From: Siphonodentalium dalli
Lineage: Eukaryota; Mollusca; Scaphopoda; Gadilida; Siphonodentaliidae
Reading direction: 5' to 3'
Length of the DNA: 64,000 nt
Assembly: GCA_032622095.1 (NCBI GenBank)
Contig: CP136065.1
Location: 149,859,577 to 149,923,576, forward strand
Positions 12,701-27,700 of this stretch are shown here, one piece after another (position 1 is the stretch's first letter; every line of letters starts with the position of its first letter). The translations under genes were made by a program, and so were the position numbers. Below the pieces are notes generated by a model, which saw nothing but the letters and a program-made list of their open reading frames with translations, made no database searches and was not told the DNA's origin.

Positions 12701-15700
12701 TAATAGATATAGCCATGATAAATGAGTCCCCATTGTGCGCCCCAATTTCCAACACGTGTTTGCTGTAGGTACATATTTTTTGCGCACGTCATCAGTGGGG
12801 GTTTCTTGGCGGGAGTGTTTTTTAAATAAACAATTTGGATTGAATCATGTGTCCATTCCTTTGTATTTTTCGATTATAGTGTGGAGAATATACTCAAGAT
12901 TATGTATTTGTTAATGCGCTTTAACAACATAATTTATTTGGGTACTAATCCAGCCAATCCCCGTGCCCACAATATTGGGCTGAATTGGCGTGACGTTGGG
13001 ACGTGTAACTGAAGAGAAAATCGAAAATGTTGTTGAACTTTTCGATCAAAACTTTATTGAATTCTCAAAATTGCTCACTCAGTGTATTAAAATAAAATAT
13101 TATTCGATCTTGTGATGAATGAGGGAAAAAATCAAATCAAATGACAGTTTTATTTGAGAACATTTCTAGGGCCAAAAGAGTTTTATCAAATATATATTTC
13201 AATTTTTTATCACGTTCACTTTGGAACAGTCTATTGCTAGTGTTGAAGGGATACTACCTTTAGAAACCATTCCTTTTTACGTTTCCTTCAGAGCGTTTCT
13301 AGGAGATATGTGCTGTATGAATAATATGCATAAAGAATTCAATGGACAATTTAATAACTTGGAATCAAAACATGAAACGTGTAGAGTTTTAATTCTTTTA
13401 AACAAGCTTCCACCCCAATAAAAATATGCTTACGAAGGAGGCTGTGGACGAATCCAAAAGTAATGACAACAAATAGAACCGGAAACATAAACAAACATGC
13501 TCGATTCGTCGAGCATAAACAACATGCTCGATTCGTCGATTATCAAAACAGACATAGGCCTAATTGTTCTTGAAATAAATGGGTAAATTATCGGAAAGTT
13601 GGTAATACGCTACGTACATTACTTTCGGAAATTTTTCGGGAAAGCAGCGTGTTATCGGAATATTTAGATGCGGTATCGGAATATTATCGGGAAATGGTGA
13701 CCGCTCTATCGGAATCTATCGGGAAATTTAGAAGATAGTTTTGAGTTATCGGAATCCTATCGGGATATTTATCGGGATCCCGATAGTAGTTTTGAGATGA
13801 CCCCTAAGTGCAGTTTAATATGGAATAATCCATTTCAATCCCGGCTGGGGGTGCAAATAATTATTCCATTTTCAATGACATACCGGTACCCAGGTATTAC
13901 AACGTACTGGTATCAGTACTGAAATTGTCTTCTAATGTTTCCAAATCCGCCTGAACAAACCAAAGATCTATTTCTTGTTGCCATTTTCTGAATAATTATA
14001 TCGTTTGAACCAACTTTGCGATTCTTAATTCAACTTCGGTCGAGTGAAAACCACGTGTGTGTGTTGTGTTGCAAACCGGAAGAGTGGATCAATCGGGAGG
14101 TTATTGGAAGAGCCTGTATAATTGATGGAAGAGCCGGACCAATCCAGTGACGGCAGAATCAAGCCTCACCCAAATAAGGAAGTTGGATTTATTTTTATTT
14201 TTTATTGATATTGGGAATCGTAGGGATTATTCATTTTTAAGAGACGAGTAATACCATCGGACCAGATAAATAAACAACGTGTTTTGCGAAAGCGACAAAC
14301 TGAAAATGACGCAACCAACAATCACGTAATAAAATGTTATGATTTACTCGATATTAAAGCTAGATTTTTCCAGTTTTCTCCGCAAAAGTTTAAATTATAA
14401 TCGGAGATGGGATGTGTATTCCCTTCATCACAAGGATTTCCCCATAAACGAACCGTCTGTTCAACTTTTTCTGGTGACTTTCTCAACTTTTCAGAGGAAG
14501 TTTGGCATAAATAAAAATGAAATTATTACACAAAACTCAAATCACGTCGCCGTTTTGATATCGGAGAAAACTCCGATGAAATCTGATTAAATCGGAGTTT
14601 TAACATCGTAGTTTTCATATCGGAGAAAAACTCTGATTTCATCGGAGTTTTGTTCAGAGTTCATCGAATTTTCACCGGAATTGATCGGAGTTCTTGATCG
14701 GAGAAAAAACTCCGATCTAAGAAATTCCGATGATGAGGGAGAAAACTCCGATTAAAACTCCGATTAAAAGCTCCGATCACCGACGGAAACTCCGTCGGAA
14801 TTGGACAAGGTCCCTAAAGCAGGCTATTCCCGGTGATAAAGGACTTTTATACAACGATTAGAGATATCCCGAATCACACAACCGCTTTCGAATAGAATCA
14901 AATCGGAATGTAAGATTCAAAATCAAATCGAACTTGAATCTCGAACCTATGTCAGGCCCTATTCAATAACGCCATGCAATAGTTCACAAAAATAAATAGA
15001 TAGAAAATTCTACACTGGTATAATATCAAGCATATATTGAGCAGACATCGCCAGGCTTTCAACATGACATCTGTCAAGGGAAGGAAGCAGCTTATTTACA
15101 TCATATTATTCACATGTTGATCGTGGAACCAACATTGTTTGAATCATCGCTAATTTACATACTGCAAATACTCAATTAGATCGCACTATGGCTCAAGTAG
15201 TCACGAGGAGAAGTAATTAAATCCATTTTAATTCATTGTCCAATTGATGGCATCATCAATAAAGTGCAGTAATTAACCCTTTCTATACTAAATACTCATT
15301 GATGAGTAATTCCCTTCCGAAATGTTCAGATAATAAGTTCAGCAAAAAATCATAGGTTGTTTGTTGAACTTGTTATCTAAACATTTCCGTCCAATCAAAA
15401 TGAATACTTCTGCACTTGTATTATCTTTTCGCCTGTCTGTTGTCTGCTTAAATTTTCTTGAACAACCCTCCAAATGAATAATAAACCATTCCAATGTATA
15501 CTTTTATAAGTAAGTGGGAGAATCCATTTAGTAAAGAGTGGGTTAACAGAGCTACTGGCCCAAGGCATTCTTCAGTGCTTCATTCAATATAGTTTACAAA
15601 CTTCAGCTCAATAATGTAGACTTTATTCAGCCAAGCTCTATATAATAAGAACACCTTGGGCAGAAGGCTTTGCTAAATTAGAATTTTGTTACTTTATTGA

Positions 15701-18700
15701 AATCAAGTATGAAATACCTTTATTGGTCTGCATCATGATTTTCATTATGACCTCGAGGAGAGACTTGAAGTTCTTATTGCTGATCATATTCTGCACAACA
15801 TCAGTTTTCAGTAGATCTACTGCTCCACTTGTGAACTGAATAAAACTGGAAAACAGAATAATTAAAAAAAAAAAAATGATTACTACATTACAGGGTCTCT
15901 TATATATTAACCCTTTCTATCTATATACTCATTGAGATGTAGTTATACCTTCATAAATGTTCAGATAATAAGTTCAACAAACATCTATAGGCCATTTGTT
16001 GAACTTATTATTTGAACATTTCCCCCAAAGGAATAGTCATCCTTCCGCAAATTATATTTTATATGTTTGTATCTGTCATCTGCTTATATTTCCTGAACAT
16101 CCCTCCAAATGAATAATAGACCATTTGAATGAATAACTTTTTCTTACTGAATGAGAGAACCCACTTTGTAAACAAAGGAATAAATGTGCGCTCAGGACTA
16201 AAGGCAAATTTTTTGTAGAACCTAATTTAGGCCAAAAAAATTAATGTTTTGTTTGATGGGGACCGGCACATTAAATTGCAAACCGCATGTTGAACGTTTT
16301 TTCATGACATTGTATGTTTAATTTATTATCTGAACATTTCCCTCCAACAAATAGGACTCCTTCTGTACTTGTATTATCTGTCGTCTGTTTATTTTTCTTG
16401 ATAACCCATCCAGATGAATAATAGACCATTCCAATGTATACTTTTATAACTGAGTGGGAAAATCACTTAACCTTTTCAGTGCCAAGTCCGATTTTTGTAT
16501 CAACCCATATTTCCTTGATCATTTTTCAAATTTATTGATTAGAATAATGTGATACATTGATGGAAAGAGCTCTAAGAGCTCTTTCCATCAATGTATCACA
16601 TTATTCTAATCAATAAATTTGAAAAATGATCAAGGAAATATGGGTTGATACAAAAATCGGACTTGGCACTGAAAGGGTTAATGTCTCTCATTGAATAGAC
16701 TCGTTCCTGCAAAACTGCAAAAATCTGAAAACATAGTAACATGACCCCTCCAGCTTCGGTGATGCAGAATGAACAAACAGATCAATAGAAACTGAATAAT
16801 GTAACACAGACTGAGAATTTATGCAAAATTCTAAAAAAAGATGTGAAGAGATAAATGTACTACCTATTAAAATCATAGAAAATTTCATCTAAGAAGTCTG
16901 GAATTCTCTCAAAACAAACTCCACTGTCAGCAAAACTTTTTGTGGAGTCGCCAGAAAACATCTTTGAGAATTCACTGTTCAGATCATTCATATCTAAACA
17001 TATCTGCGTGGATCTGGATGTCTTTCTAAAAGCTTTTATCTGAAAACAAAAATATGTGTAAGATGTTAACTCTTTCTTTACTACATACTCTTTGACAAGT
17101 ACTTCCCTCAGGAAATATTCAAATCATAATTTCAATAAACAACCATTGGTCTTTTGTTGAACTTATTATCTGCACATTTACCACCAATGAACATGAATCC
17201 TTCTACACTTGTATTCTCTTTTTGATTCTATTACATGAACATCCCTCAAAATGAATGGACCATTCCAATGAATACTTTTATAGCCAAATGGGAGAATCCA
17301 TTTAATAAAGAAAAGGTTACAGTGATCTGGAACACTCTGCTTGGTTGATTGAATGTCAAATGCTGTGCCCAAGACTATTTTTCGCAAGTTTTTCACTGAA
17401 TCATTTTATTTTCGTTAATCATCATCGATACTCTTCACGTGAAAGTTCTACTTTTCAATTTACAATCTTCTGTACTCTGTCTTATTTGCATGCATTTTAT
17501 TTAAATGGATTCATTTTTTCATTCTTCATCATTTTTAGCCCATTCTCATTTCATAGGTGTTCATTTTGACGGTTTGTAAGGTATCTTATAAAATGAGAAA
17601 CTGAAAAAAAAAAAAAAATTTAAATAAAAATGAGCCAGACCACCCAATATATTTTGCACAAGATACTATAAACAAGGATCCCTTTCATCGTTTTGTTTCC
17701 TGAAATGGTATGATCAATGTGGTTGGAATTTTCAGGCAATATTATTTGAATTCTACATTCTTTCAGTGGGCAAAGTGCTGGAGTACTCCACTTTTTAGTT
17801 TGCATGGTTTGGAATGATCAGATGATAATATCAACAAATGACATCAGAATTTTGTTAAACTGTTTGTTGCACTTATCATCTGAACAATCCCAACAAAGAA
17901 ATATATTGGAATCATTGAACTACACTTCATACGAATTCATTATTCAGTAAGGCCATGCGGCCTGATAATTCACTTTTACAAAAAACAATTGGAAGTGAGT
18001 TTTAAGGTTGACTTCATTACGAGAGAATCCAAAAAATGTTGACTAACTGATTACATATTACAACCCTTCTTCAATGGGCACATAAAAACATATGAAGAAG
18101 AATAAAGTTTAACCTCTTTGCTGCTAAATGACATTATGATGTCGTGTGCTGGGCTGTTGACATTGCCATTATCCGATGGAAAAAATATAACAGCAATATC
18201 ACAAGAACCATATTTAAACACTGACTATGTTGAAAGGCTATTATCGTTCACAATCGTGGAACATCATACAATGCTTGACACTTCAAGATACAGTTATTCC
18301 AAAGCACCAATCTCTGAGTTCCTGTTAATGAATAATGGCCTACTGCTAGTGTGCTGAAGTAGTTCCGTAGTACCTATGGACCATATAGCACACTACGTGC
18401 ACTTTTACGTCCATAATAGTTATGGACGTCATAGCAGTGAAGAGGTTAAGAGACTATAGAACACAACAACGTACATGAATAAAGATAATTCTTGTCGCTT
18501 TTACGTACCTTATCCAGTTCTGTGAGCAAATTATTTCCAAACACTGAAGTCAAAGGCGAAACACTGAATTCTTTGGATGCGCACATCTCTTGCCCTGCAG
18601 CTATAAAGTGTATATTTGTTGTGAGTAATGACACTTAAAGGAATGCAATAACCATTGTTATGAGCTAAATATAGATATTAAAAGGCTGCTTGGCCACACG

Positions 18701-21700
18701 TTTCCCAAAAAAGGTGGCTTTTTGTAAGAAAACAAATTTGACAACAATGATCAGAAATTTTGAACTTGACCTGTATATTAATGTGAGTAATCCATATAGC
18801 AAATTTTAAAGCAATCGGATAACTATAACTAAAGTTAACATCCAGAAAACGAAATAATTAGCAAAATTATAAGTCAAGGGCTATAACTCGGGTAAAAATG
18901 TGCAGACCTCACCCATAATGTAACTTGACCTGTGCCCCTAATCAAAAAGCTCACAAACCAAATATTGTTTAATTTCGTAATTATTAAAGAAGCTATCACT
19001 GGGAAAGGGATGGACGGATGGACACTAGCGATTTCTATAGTCCCCCAAATTTGTTTCAGGAGGACAACTATTAACGCATGTGATACTGGCTGTCATGCAG
19101 TTTATGACAAAAATACTATTATTTTACCTCACATTAACCCTTTCTATACTAAATACTGATTGACAAGTTGTTCCCACAGGAAGTGTTCAGAAAATAAGTT
19201 CAATAGGTTGTTTGTTGAACTTATTTTCTGAACATTTACCTCCAATGAAAATGAATCCTTCTGTACTTCTATTATCTTTTTTTCCGACTGGTGACCGCTA
19301 ATTTTTCCTGTACACCAATCCAAATGAATAATAGACCATTCTATTAAAATATTTATTTTTATAACTGGGTGGGAGAATCCATTTAGTATAGAAATGGTTA
19401 AGACACTGTTAATTCCCCAATGGATTCTATTACTCATTTCGCAATGTTTCCCTCCCACTAAACATAGCTGGTCAACAAAGTTTTGGATGTTTACAACTCA
19501 GACCGAGACGTCCCAAAGTAATTGATCGAAATATTCGAAGATGACCCTTTTTTGTTTGATAGCCCAAGGACTTCTTAATTCTCAAAGATCATGAACAGTG
19601 GTGTTGTCAACAAACATTTCGCAGATGTTTCATCTTCTGACATTGCAAAGTTAATCGATGATAAAGACAGAAAAAGTACAACCAACAGTACTAGTGTCTA
19701 GAAACCCATATTCAGTCACAACTCAAGGGACATGTCTGTTCGGTATAATAAATGGCCTCAAGAGATATTGGTTCCTCGGGGAGACAATCCACATATTCCC
19801 CCTCAAGCCCAGTCATCATTTTTATATTGAGACCAGGGGATTGCCCGTCAAAAATGACAGGTCTATAGAAGAGTTCTGTCAGTTTACTGAAGCAAGCGGG
19901 ATAACTCTAACTTATATCGATCATCCACTTTAGGGGGACGGAAATTTGGCCATCGCGACCCTTGGACCGATGTGCTATATCTTAGGATATCTTTAACTGA
20001 TCAGCCTGAAAATTTTGTTGTTGTATTCTAAGATGTTTCAGATCGTATGTTCTAAATTTGGGCTACATTGGACGCATGGTAGAAAAGTTATTAATGCGCC
20101 AATAGCATGAATGAGTTACACACACAGACGACAAGTTTTTTACAGATAGATAGGATAGCACGAAAAGCTGGAAATCTTGATTGCAATCCTTCAGCGATCA
20201 CAAGAGTGCCAAAAATAATCAGCTAGTGAGGCATTTATGCAGTATTGTGTTTATTACAGGTTCATGCAACATCCCCTAAATCTGATGTTACCTGAAGACT
20301 TACTCATGCTATATTCTATTTTGTAATGCACAAAGACTATTTAATTTTAATGTTCCATTTGCATTTTCAAGTCTGATGTCATTTATGTTGTATGTCTTCC
20401 AATGTCTATAGCCATTCCACATAAACCTATAATTATGAAATTACACTAGCAACTATATAACAGACAATAAAACTGCAGTAATGCCCTAATTAATCGACTC
20501 CTTAACCACAGCAGAATTATGGGTAACTTTTCAGGATTTAGTCGGAAATATGGCTTGTTGCCATTCATCTGAAAGCTCTCCCCGAACCATATTTCCGACT
20601 AAATCCTGAAAAGTTACCCATAATTCTGCTGTGGTTAAGGAGTCGATTAATTAGGGCATTACTGTATTATGGAATTTGGCCATATGCCAATGGATGCTTT
20701 CACAATATATGATGACGATTTTTGTATTCTATGAATCTTCATGTCATATGCTGAAAGTGTCTTAACCCTTTCTTTACTAAATGGATTCTCCCATCAGTTA
20801 TAAAAGTATACTTTGGAATGGTCTATTATTCATCTGGAGAAGTGTTCAGGAAATGTAAGCAGATGACAGGCTGCGAACAGAGAAAACATGTGCAGAAATA
20901 AATGGGAAATGTTCAGATAATAAGTTCAACAAACAGGCTTTTTGAACTTATTATCTCAACATTTCCTAAGCCAGTAACGGAACTACTTGTCAATGGATAA
21001 TTAGTAAAGAAAGAGTTAACCCTTTCAGTGCCAAGTCCGATTTTTGTATCAACCCATATTTCCTTGATAATTTTTTCAAATTTATTGATTATAATAATGT
21101 GATACATTGATGGAAAGAGCTCTTAGAGCTCTTTCCATCAATGTATCACATTATGATAATAAATAAATTTGAAAAATGATCAAGGAAATATGGGTTGATA
21201 CAAAAATCGTACTTGGCACTGAAAGGGTTAAGCTATCTAATATTAACTCACCGATGAGTCGATTGTAATACACCTGATAAGTGTTCTTCTGCAGCATGTA
21301 GTGATTGAAACTAGACCAGAAAGAGTTGAATTCAGGAACATTCTCCACATATGTTACTGCTCTCTGGCACATAGCTGTAAGTCTGGAAGAAGATTTATCG
21401 ATTGATCTTAGTTAACCACTTTATCACTGAACGGAATCTCCCACTCAGTTATAAGAGTTTCATTTGAAGAGAACCAAGTAATTACTCGTGCACGTTTTTT
21501 GCTCAAAAAGTGGGTACTGGGCTTACTCACGAGGACCCCCATGTGCAAAAATATTATGTTAGCCTTCAGGTGCCAACCTACCATCATGTTTTATACCAAT
21601 ACCATATAGACAGTTCTGTACATTTGGAATAATTTTGAATAAGGTTGTACATTTTGGGATTAATTTGTAAACACAATAGGGTTGTATGATGAGTTCACAA

Positions 21701-24700
21701 GTTAATTTAGTTACACTAATGATTATTAATGAAGCTAATTCTGATAAAAACACAACAGGTCACTCTTCTGCATTATCAAAGGATCCAACAAAAACACTAA
21801 GTGATTACTCCACATCCCATTGAATTTACTCTGATAGAGGTGTGAACAATAAGTGACACATCCTTTGATTTTATTGATCTGATACCTCTTTGATTGATCC
21901 AACAACTAAGAATAAAATAAGCTGTGTATAATTCACAACAATATTAACACAAGTGTATACTATTATACATCTTTATTATTTAAGAAAAACAACTGGAAAA
22001 AATAATAAAAGATGTGCTTGAGTATGTTATCCTATTTTGCAGGACATGATTGTATTCACCTTCCAAATGCTCAGAAATGGGGGTGGGCTTATCTACGAGG
22101 ACCACCCCATGTTTTGTTTAGGGTGAAAAACCCAGACTGTGCTTATCTTTGAGGATGGGCTTACTAACGGGTGTATACAGTATTTCACCGAAAATTCAGG
22201 AAATGAAACATACTTGAAAATAAGCCACAAAAAGTATAGGTTGTCCATTTACTTATCTCACAACAGCTTCATGTACCACTGACACTTCCAGATTCATAGA
22301 AAAAACAGGGAGGTAATTTTGGCAGATTTGGCTGTCAAGGCGCCATAAATCTCAATGACTTCACAGAGGTCAAGTCATCAAGATATAGTAATGCTCTAAA
22401 TAATTGACTCCTTAACCACAGCAGAATTATGGGTAATTTTTCCAGATTTAGTCGGAAATATAGCTTGTTGCAACAAGCCATATTTCTGACTAAATCCTTA
22501 AAAATTACCCATAATTCTGCTGTGGTTAAGGAGTTGATTATTTAGAGCATTACTGTAGCAAAAATCAGTCTGAAAGCTTATAGACAATTAAAGCACCAAT
22601 CAAATGCAGACCCTGGTACAATAAACAGATTTAATACTCATTTCTGTCAAAAATAGTATCTAAATATAATATTTCTCGGGTATGGCCGATGACCCCTGGG
22701 GGGGGGGGGGGGGGGGTGGCTTCTTGATAGTTTAACGACACCTAACTTATTAAAAGGTTGAAGAATACCAATTCACAGTTCATTTTAGGCATATAATGTA
22801 AGCAAGAGTCTGACAAACAAAAGGCTGCTGTGCATACCACACATGCACCAAATTGAATTTTGGACCTTGTTTAAATTTCCAGTTTTCAGTATTTTACATA
22901 CGGAAAGACAAGGGATTATAAGATCAACCAGATGGATGCATGCCAAGTAAGATATATGGCGACGATCGGATAAGGTATATGGCCTGTAGGGTGTGCCGAC
23001 GGAAATTGTTGATGGATGCATGGATGACTTACCTGTCCGCTGAATATGTGTTCAAGCTGGTCGTAGCATTGAGACCTGATAAAATGCCATTGAGCCAAGG
23101 CGTTATCTTGTCGAAATCTTTCTCATCGAGCACCATCTTATTAATCATTTCGACTAGATTCTTTGTATACTCTGTAGCTTTTGACCATGGGTTGAAAGTG
23201 TACTGAGATTCATTTGTAACCTGCACTATCTGAAGCACAGACAGGGAATATTAGGGTTATCATTATTTAACCAATGGGTTTACAATTTGGAAAACCCTGC
23301 ATATGTGATGAATTGCTATTTGTGTTTAGTAAATTACAAAACACAAATAGCAAATCATCACATATGGAGGGTTTTCCCTAACACAGTCAGGAATAACATG
23401 TTCTCAAAATGAAAGTAAAATTGAAGATTTATACATGTATACAGTTGAAGAAAAAAAACATTGTAAAATAATTTGTCACAATTTGTGGATTGTAAACTTA
23501 GGTATAAATCAGTATAAATGGTAAGAAATCTAATGACTCTTTCACCACAAACTGATTATCAACATGTTCAGTATATAATTGGACATGGTTCACTGTTGGA
23601 CAGGTTTTATTGGCAATTTTTTTTATTTTTGGCATTCCCAATTTGTTTTACTTATATACAATTATGTGCATCAATAAAGCAGTATTAGCTGATCATTGAC
23701 CATAAAAGGGACCCACTGCCCTTCATTGGATGCCTTGCCTTTGTGAATGTCATTGCCAATGTGTAATAAATACAGTTTAAGGCCCACTCAATTTTCAAGT
23801 CACCAATTATTTTTTTTATAGTGACTTGATGGATTGGATACGGTTTTAATAACACTCTATGCCATAAAATATGATTAAAATACTGTAATTCATCACCAAT
23901 TGAAACATCTGTGTCTCAGAAGATGCCCATAGAGAAATAGAAAACAGCTGAAATCATAGAATGATTCCCCCCATTTTGGCTCCCCGAAAAGATGAATTTT
24001 CAATGAAAATAATACACTTTTTACTAAAATCTAGATGACCAAAACATGTTAGTAACTAGAAAACAAAAACATGTTTACAGTTTATTACACCGGATAATTT
24101 GATGATACAATGTTTTGGAGCTTCCTCTTTCAAATGGTATATTTTTATATTTTATTCCTAATTAGACCATGTCCATTAGATCTTTTCCAAAACTATTCCT
24201 AAGTGGCAAGGAACTCACATTTGTAACTTCTTGTAAATATCTCGGACATGTTCTTACTGAATACCTTTCAGATGATGGAGATATTGAACGACAATACCGT
24301 GCTATTTGTATACGGTCTAATATGATAATTAGGAAATTTCCTAAATGTTCTAATCAAGTCAAAGTGATTTTATTTCAGCATTATATTTCTCCATTAAACT
24401 GTGCTCATCTTTGGGGACAATTCACCAAACGCTGTTTCAATAAATTAACTGTGTGTTATAATAATGCGTATAGGATGTTAATGGGTTATGAAAGAAGATG
24501 TAGTGCAAGTGGTATGTTTGTCAATGATCGATGCTGTCGCTAGGGATGTTGAGGAGAAAGTGTGTGTTCAGTTTTCGCGAGAGAATGAAAGATATGAACA
24601 ATTCAATCATTTAAATGTTTTTCAATTCAGATTTAAAATACTTTTCCAAAATTTTCATTGTTGGAACGAATTATTGTATACTATATGATTGATTAATGAT

Positions 24701-27700
24701 TACTGATATATACATGTACAAAATGCTGATATATGGACCAACCGAGTCTGAAATAAAGATATAATAATAATTATAATAATAATACAGCACATATTTTATA
24801 TATGTGACCTGGGTGTTTGAAAATTAACCCTTTGGAGAGTATATGTAACGTCATATACATGATGTCATGAGTAAATTTAACATCAACATCAAAGCAATAA
24901 TTATTAACAAGTTCGGGTCAAAGGGGTCCAATAATTATTTTTAATATATGTGCATTTTTTGTTAACATGTGTTATCATAATCGATTGCACTTATACATTT
25001 GAGACATTACATTAATAAAAATAACTCCTATACAAATCATTTATAAATCAGATGATTTATTGAAGTTATGTCTACATAAAATAACACTTCCTGAAACGAC
25101 ATATATGTCATTCTACTCCTCAACCGATAGACAACATATATGTCGCTCTACTCGCCAAAGGGTTAAGTGGGCCTTTAACCCTTTACCCAACAGAACGGCC
25201 CTGTGCCAATGCTTTCTCTTATATATGCGAGTCGACCATAGGTCGCCTCGCATATATAAGAGAATGCATTGGCTTAACACATATTAAAAATGATAAAATT
25301 GTCAAAGAATGTAGAAAAATATTATTATTTTTTTTAGGCCAATGCATTATCTTATATATGCGAGGCGACCTATGGTCGACTCACATATATAAGAGAATGC
25401 ATTGGCACAGGGCATAACTGTAACCATCACAATGTGGTCAATGAACCGGTTCCAATGATATCCATATTTGTATGGTTTTATTGAGACAGACCGAAGATAT
25501 TTTAGGCTGTTGAACTTTATTTGGGCGTTTTTGACCGTTTTGTTGGGTAAAGGGTTAACCTGCCCCAAGTGACACAAAGAGTGCATGGATCAAATAATAA
25601 ATTTTCAAATCAATGAAAGTTTCCCCAATATGCTTACTCTCTCGTATAAGCTGGTGAAGTTGAAAAGTCCCATCAGTTCCATCATCGCCTTTGACTTATT
25701 CCTAACTCCGTCACAGAAATCCTGCTGGATCAGTGATATGTTAGTTCCAGTGGGGAATGTTAAAACATCATTGAACATGGCTGGATTACAAGCCATTTGC
25801 TCCATGGGTGTAGTAGCATTAAACGTCTGCAAATACTGGAAATAACAAAGTTTGTATATGAGCTTTTGGGTTTAAAGGGATTCAAGGCCTTTAACCCTTT
25901 CAGTGCCAAGTCCGATTTTTGTATCAACCCATATTTCCTTGATCATTTTTCAAATTTATTGATTATAATAATGTGATACATTGATGGAAAGAGCTCTTAG
26001 TCTTGGCACTGAAAGGGCTCTTTCCATCAATGTTTCACATTATTATAATCAATAAATTTGAAAAATTATCAAGGAAATATGGGTTGATACAAAAATCAAA
26101 CTTGGCACTGAAAGGGTTAATTCAAAAGAATTCTCGATCTGACCTGCGATTAATAAACAAAACCTGTCACATGTGGATATCCTTCACCCGATTGTGGTTC
26201 ACGAATATTCCATAGATCATTCACATCCTGTCCGCGATGATGGAGATCAGGGACCAGCCTAGACCATATTTTCAGGGCGAAATGACTTCGCCCTACTATC
26301 AAAATAAGGCGAAGTGGCCGTTCTATAGGGCGAAGTGAGTCTACAAAACTTAAATTGAACAGTACTACGACAGGAGTCGCTATAGAACGAAAATAGGAGA
26401 GATGTAATATGTCAATTAAACTTATGAAACAATGGTTGAAATATGGAGTCTTTATGTTCACTTCATGACCCTAATAACTATTAATAATACCCAAACATAA
26501 TTGTGAGAGGATAGCAGCATTTTATATCGTAATTGTGGGAGAATGACAAGATTTTATTTCATATTTTTCGGGTTTTTAAAAATGCCAACAATATTTATCA
26601 AACCGAAACGAAACGAAATCATGAACACTTTCACTGCGCTCTATTAGTAATCCCGTTTGAAAATTTAATATGCTTCACAAATTAATTTGTTTTTAAATTT
26701 CTTTAACCAAACTCCATAGAGGGAGTGATGAACTGACACATTGTGAGAGCTGTGAGTTGTAATCTTCATTGTAAGGTGTGGTAATCACGGTAATCTAAAA
26801 ATCACAACAACCAGATTAACACTTGAGGCCCGACGATGTTTTCACAGCTGCCAGTAATCAGACTCCGTTGTCAACATGCTTCCAGATTGGAGCAATACAG
26901 GTGTTAATTGTTTTACAACACCCTGATAGTGGAGTATTGTGTGCAATCACTGTTGACAGTTGTAAATTATCATAAATTATTTGGGGAATTTTGCCGATTT
27001 TCGTCAGTCAACTTTGGAATTTTCAGGGCGACTTGAACTTCGCCCGACTGCAAAAATAAGGCGAAGCGGACGGCACTAGGGCGAAGAAGTCGCCCACGTC
27101 GCCCTCTCGGCTGGTCCCTGATGGAGATACAGAATGGACACATTTTACACTCTAAGCCCAATTACTTCAGAAGAAATGAATGGACAAAACCTGTTACATG
27201 TTGATATTGTTCCCGTCCTGCTTCCTCATGAGTAGGGCCCTCCGAATCGGTCTTTTTCCACATATTCTACACCTGATATCGAATCAGGATCCCAAACTCG
27301 ATATCGAATCGATTCTCTAATCGAACCGACTAGTCTCAGAAAATTTGATCGTATAATTATGACAGAGTTTAAATATCATTGCATAAAGTATTTTTGAAAG
27401 AAAACATGTGATAATTTCAGATTTTATAAATTATACATTTCAATTAAATTTTTTAAACTAATAATTATGCAGTTAACCATGCATTAGATATTATAACCAT
27501 GCAAATAATCTGCAGATTGACATGTTTGGGATATGATCATGCATGTGACATTATAAACTAGAGCAATATTTAGAGGATAACGGTTTGGTGCTTTGTGATT
27601 TCGGAAAGGTACAGGACGAATATACTGTGGCAAATTTAGTTAATGGGCGACAGCCTCCTATGAGAGACTCACATATATAAGAGAATGTATTTTCAATTAC

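Larger units (their letters stand above)
8663..14814. mobile_element. TAA-flanked element with TCGGAG subterminal array (PIF/Harbinger-like)
   Basis: Ends are GGGAGCTTGTCCAATT and, inverted, GGGACCTTGTCCAATT, with TAA on both sides (8660-8662 and 14815-14817). Each end is followed by the palindrome CCGACGGAGTTTCCGTCGG and then by 200 to 250 bp of TCGGAGTTTT words in both orientations. The element is 6,152 bp only because it holds another element at 9326-13804; alone it is about 1.7 kb. No transposase is recognisable. The TAA site and GGG ends suggest PIF/Harbinger. Confidence 0.7.
7630..14961. mobile_element. hAT element, copy 2, split by nested insertions
   Basis: The left end AAGGGCCCGACGAATCGG and interior up to about 8558 match the element at 5503. 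The right end (TCGAATCT words, then CAGGCCCTA) is found at 14884-14961. The flanks CTCAATAA (7622-7629) and TTCAATAA (14962-14969) agree in seven of eight bases and are the target duplication. Between the halves sit a hAT MITE (8077-8331) and a TAA-flanked element (8663-14814), so the original element was only about 1 kb. Confidence 0.8.

Noticed and set aside
19658-19933. 91-codon plus-strand frame
   Set aside because: No motif, no splice sites, and it lies in an intron between repeats; probably chance.
25200-25400. Regular TATATA palindromes resembling a CRISPR array
   Set aside because: The repeats are long hairpins inside TTAA-bounded elements in a eukaryotic intron, with only two per element and no constant spacer length.
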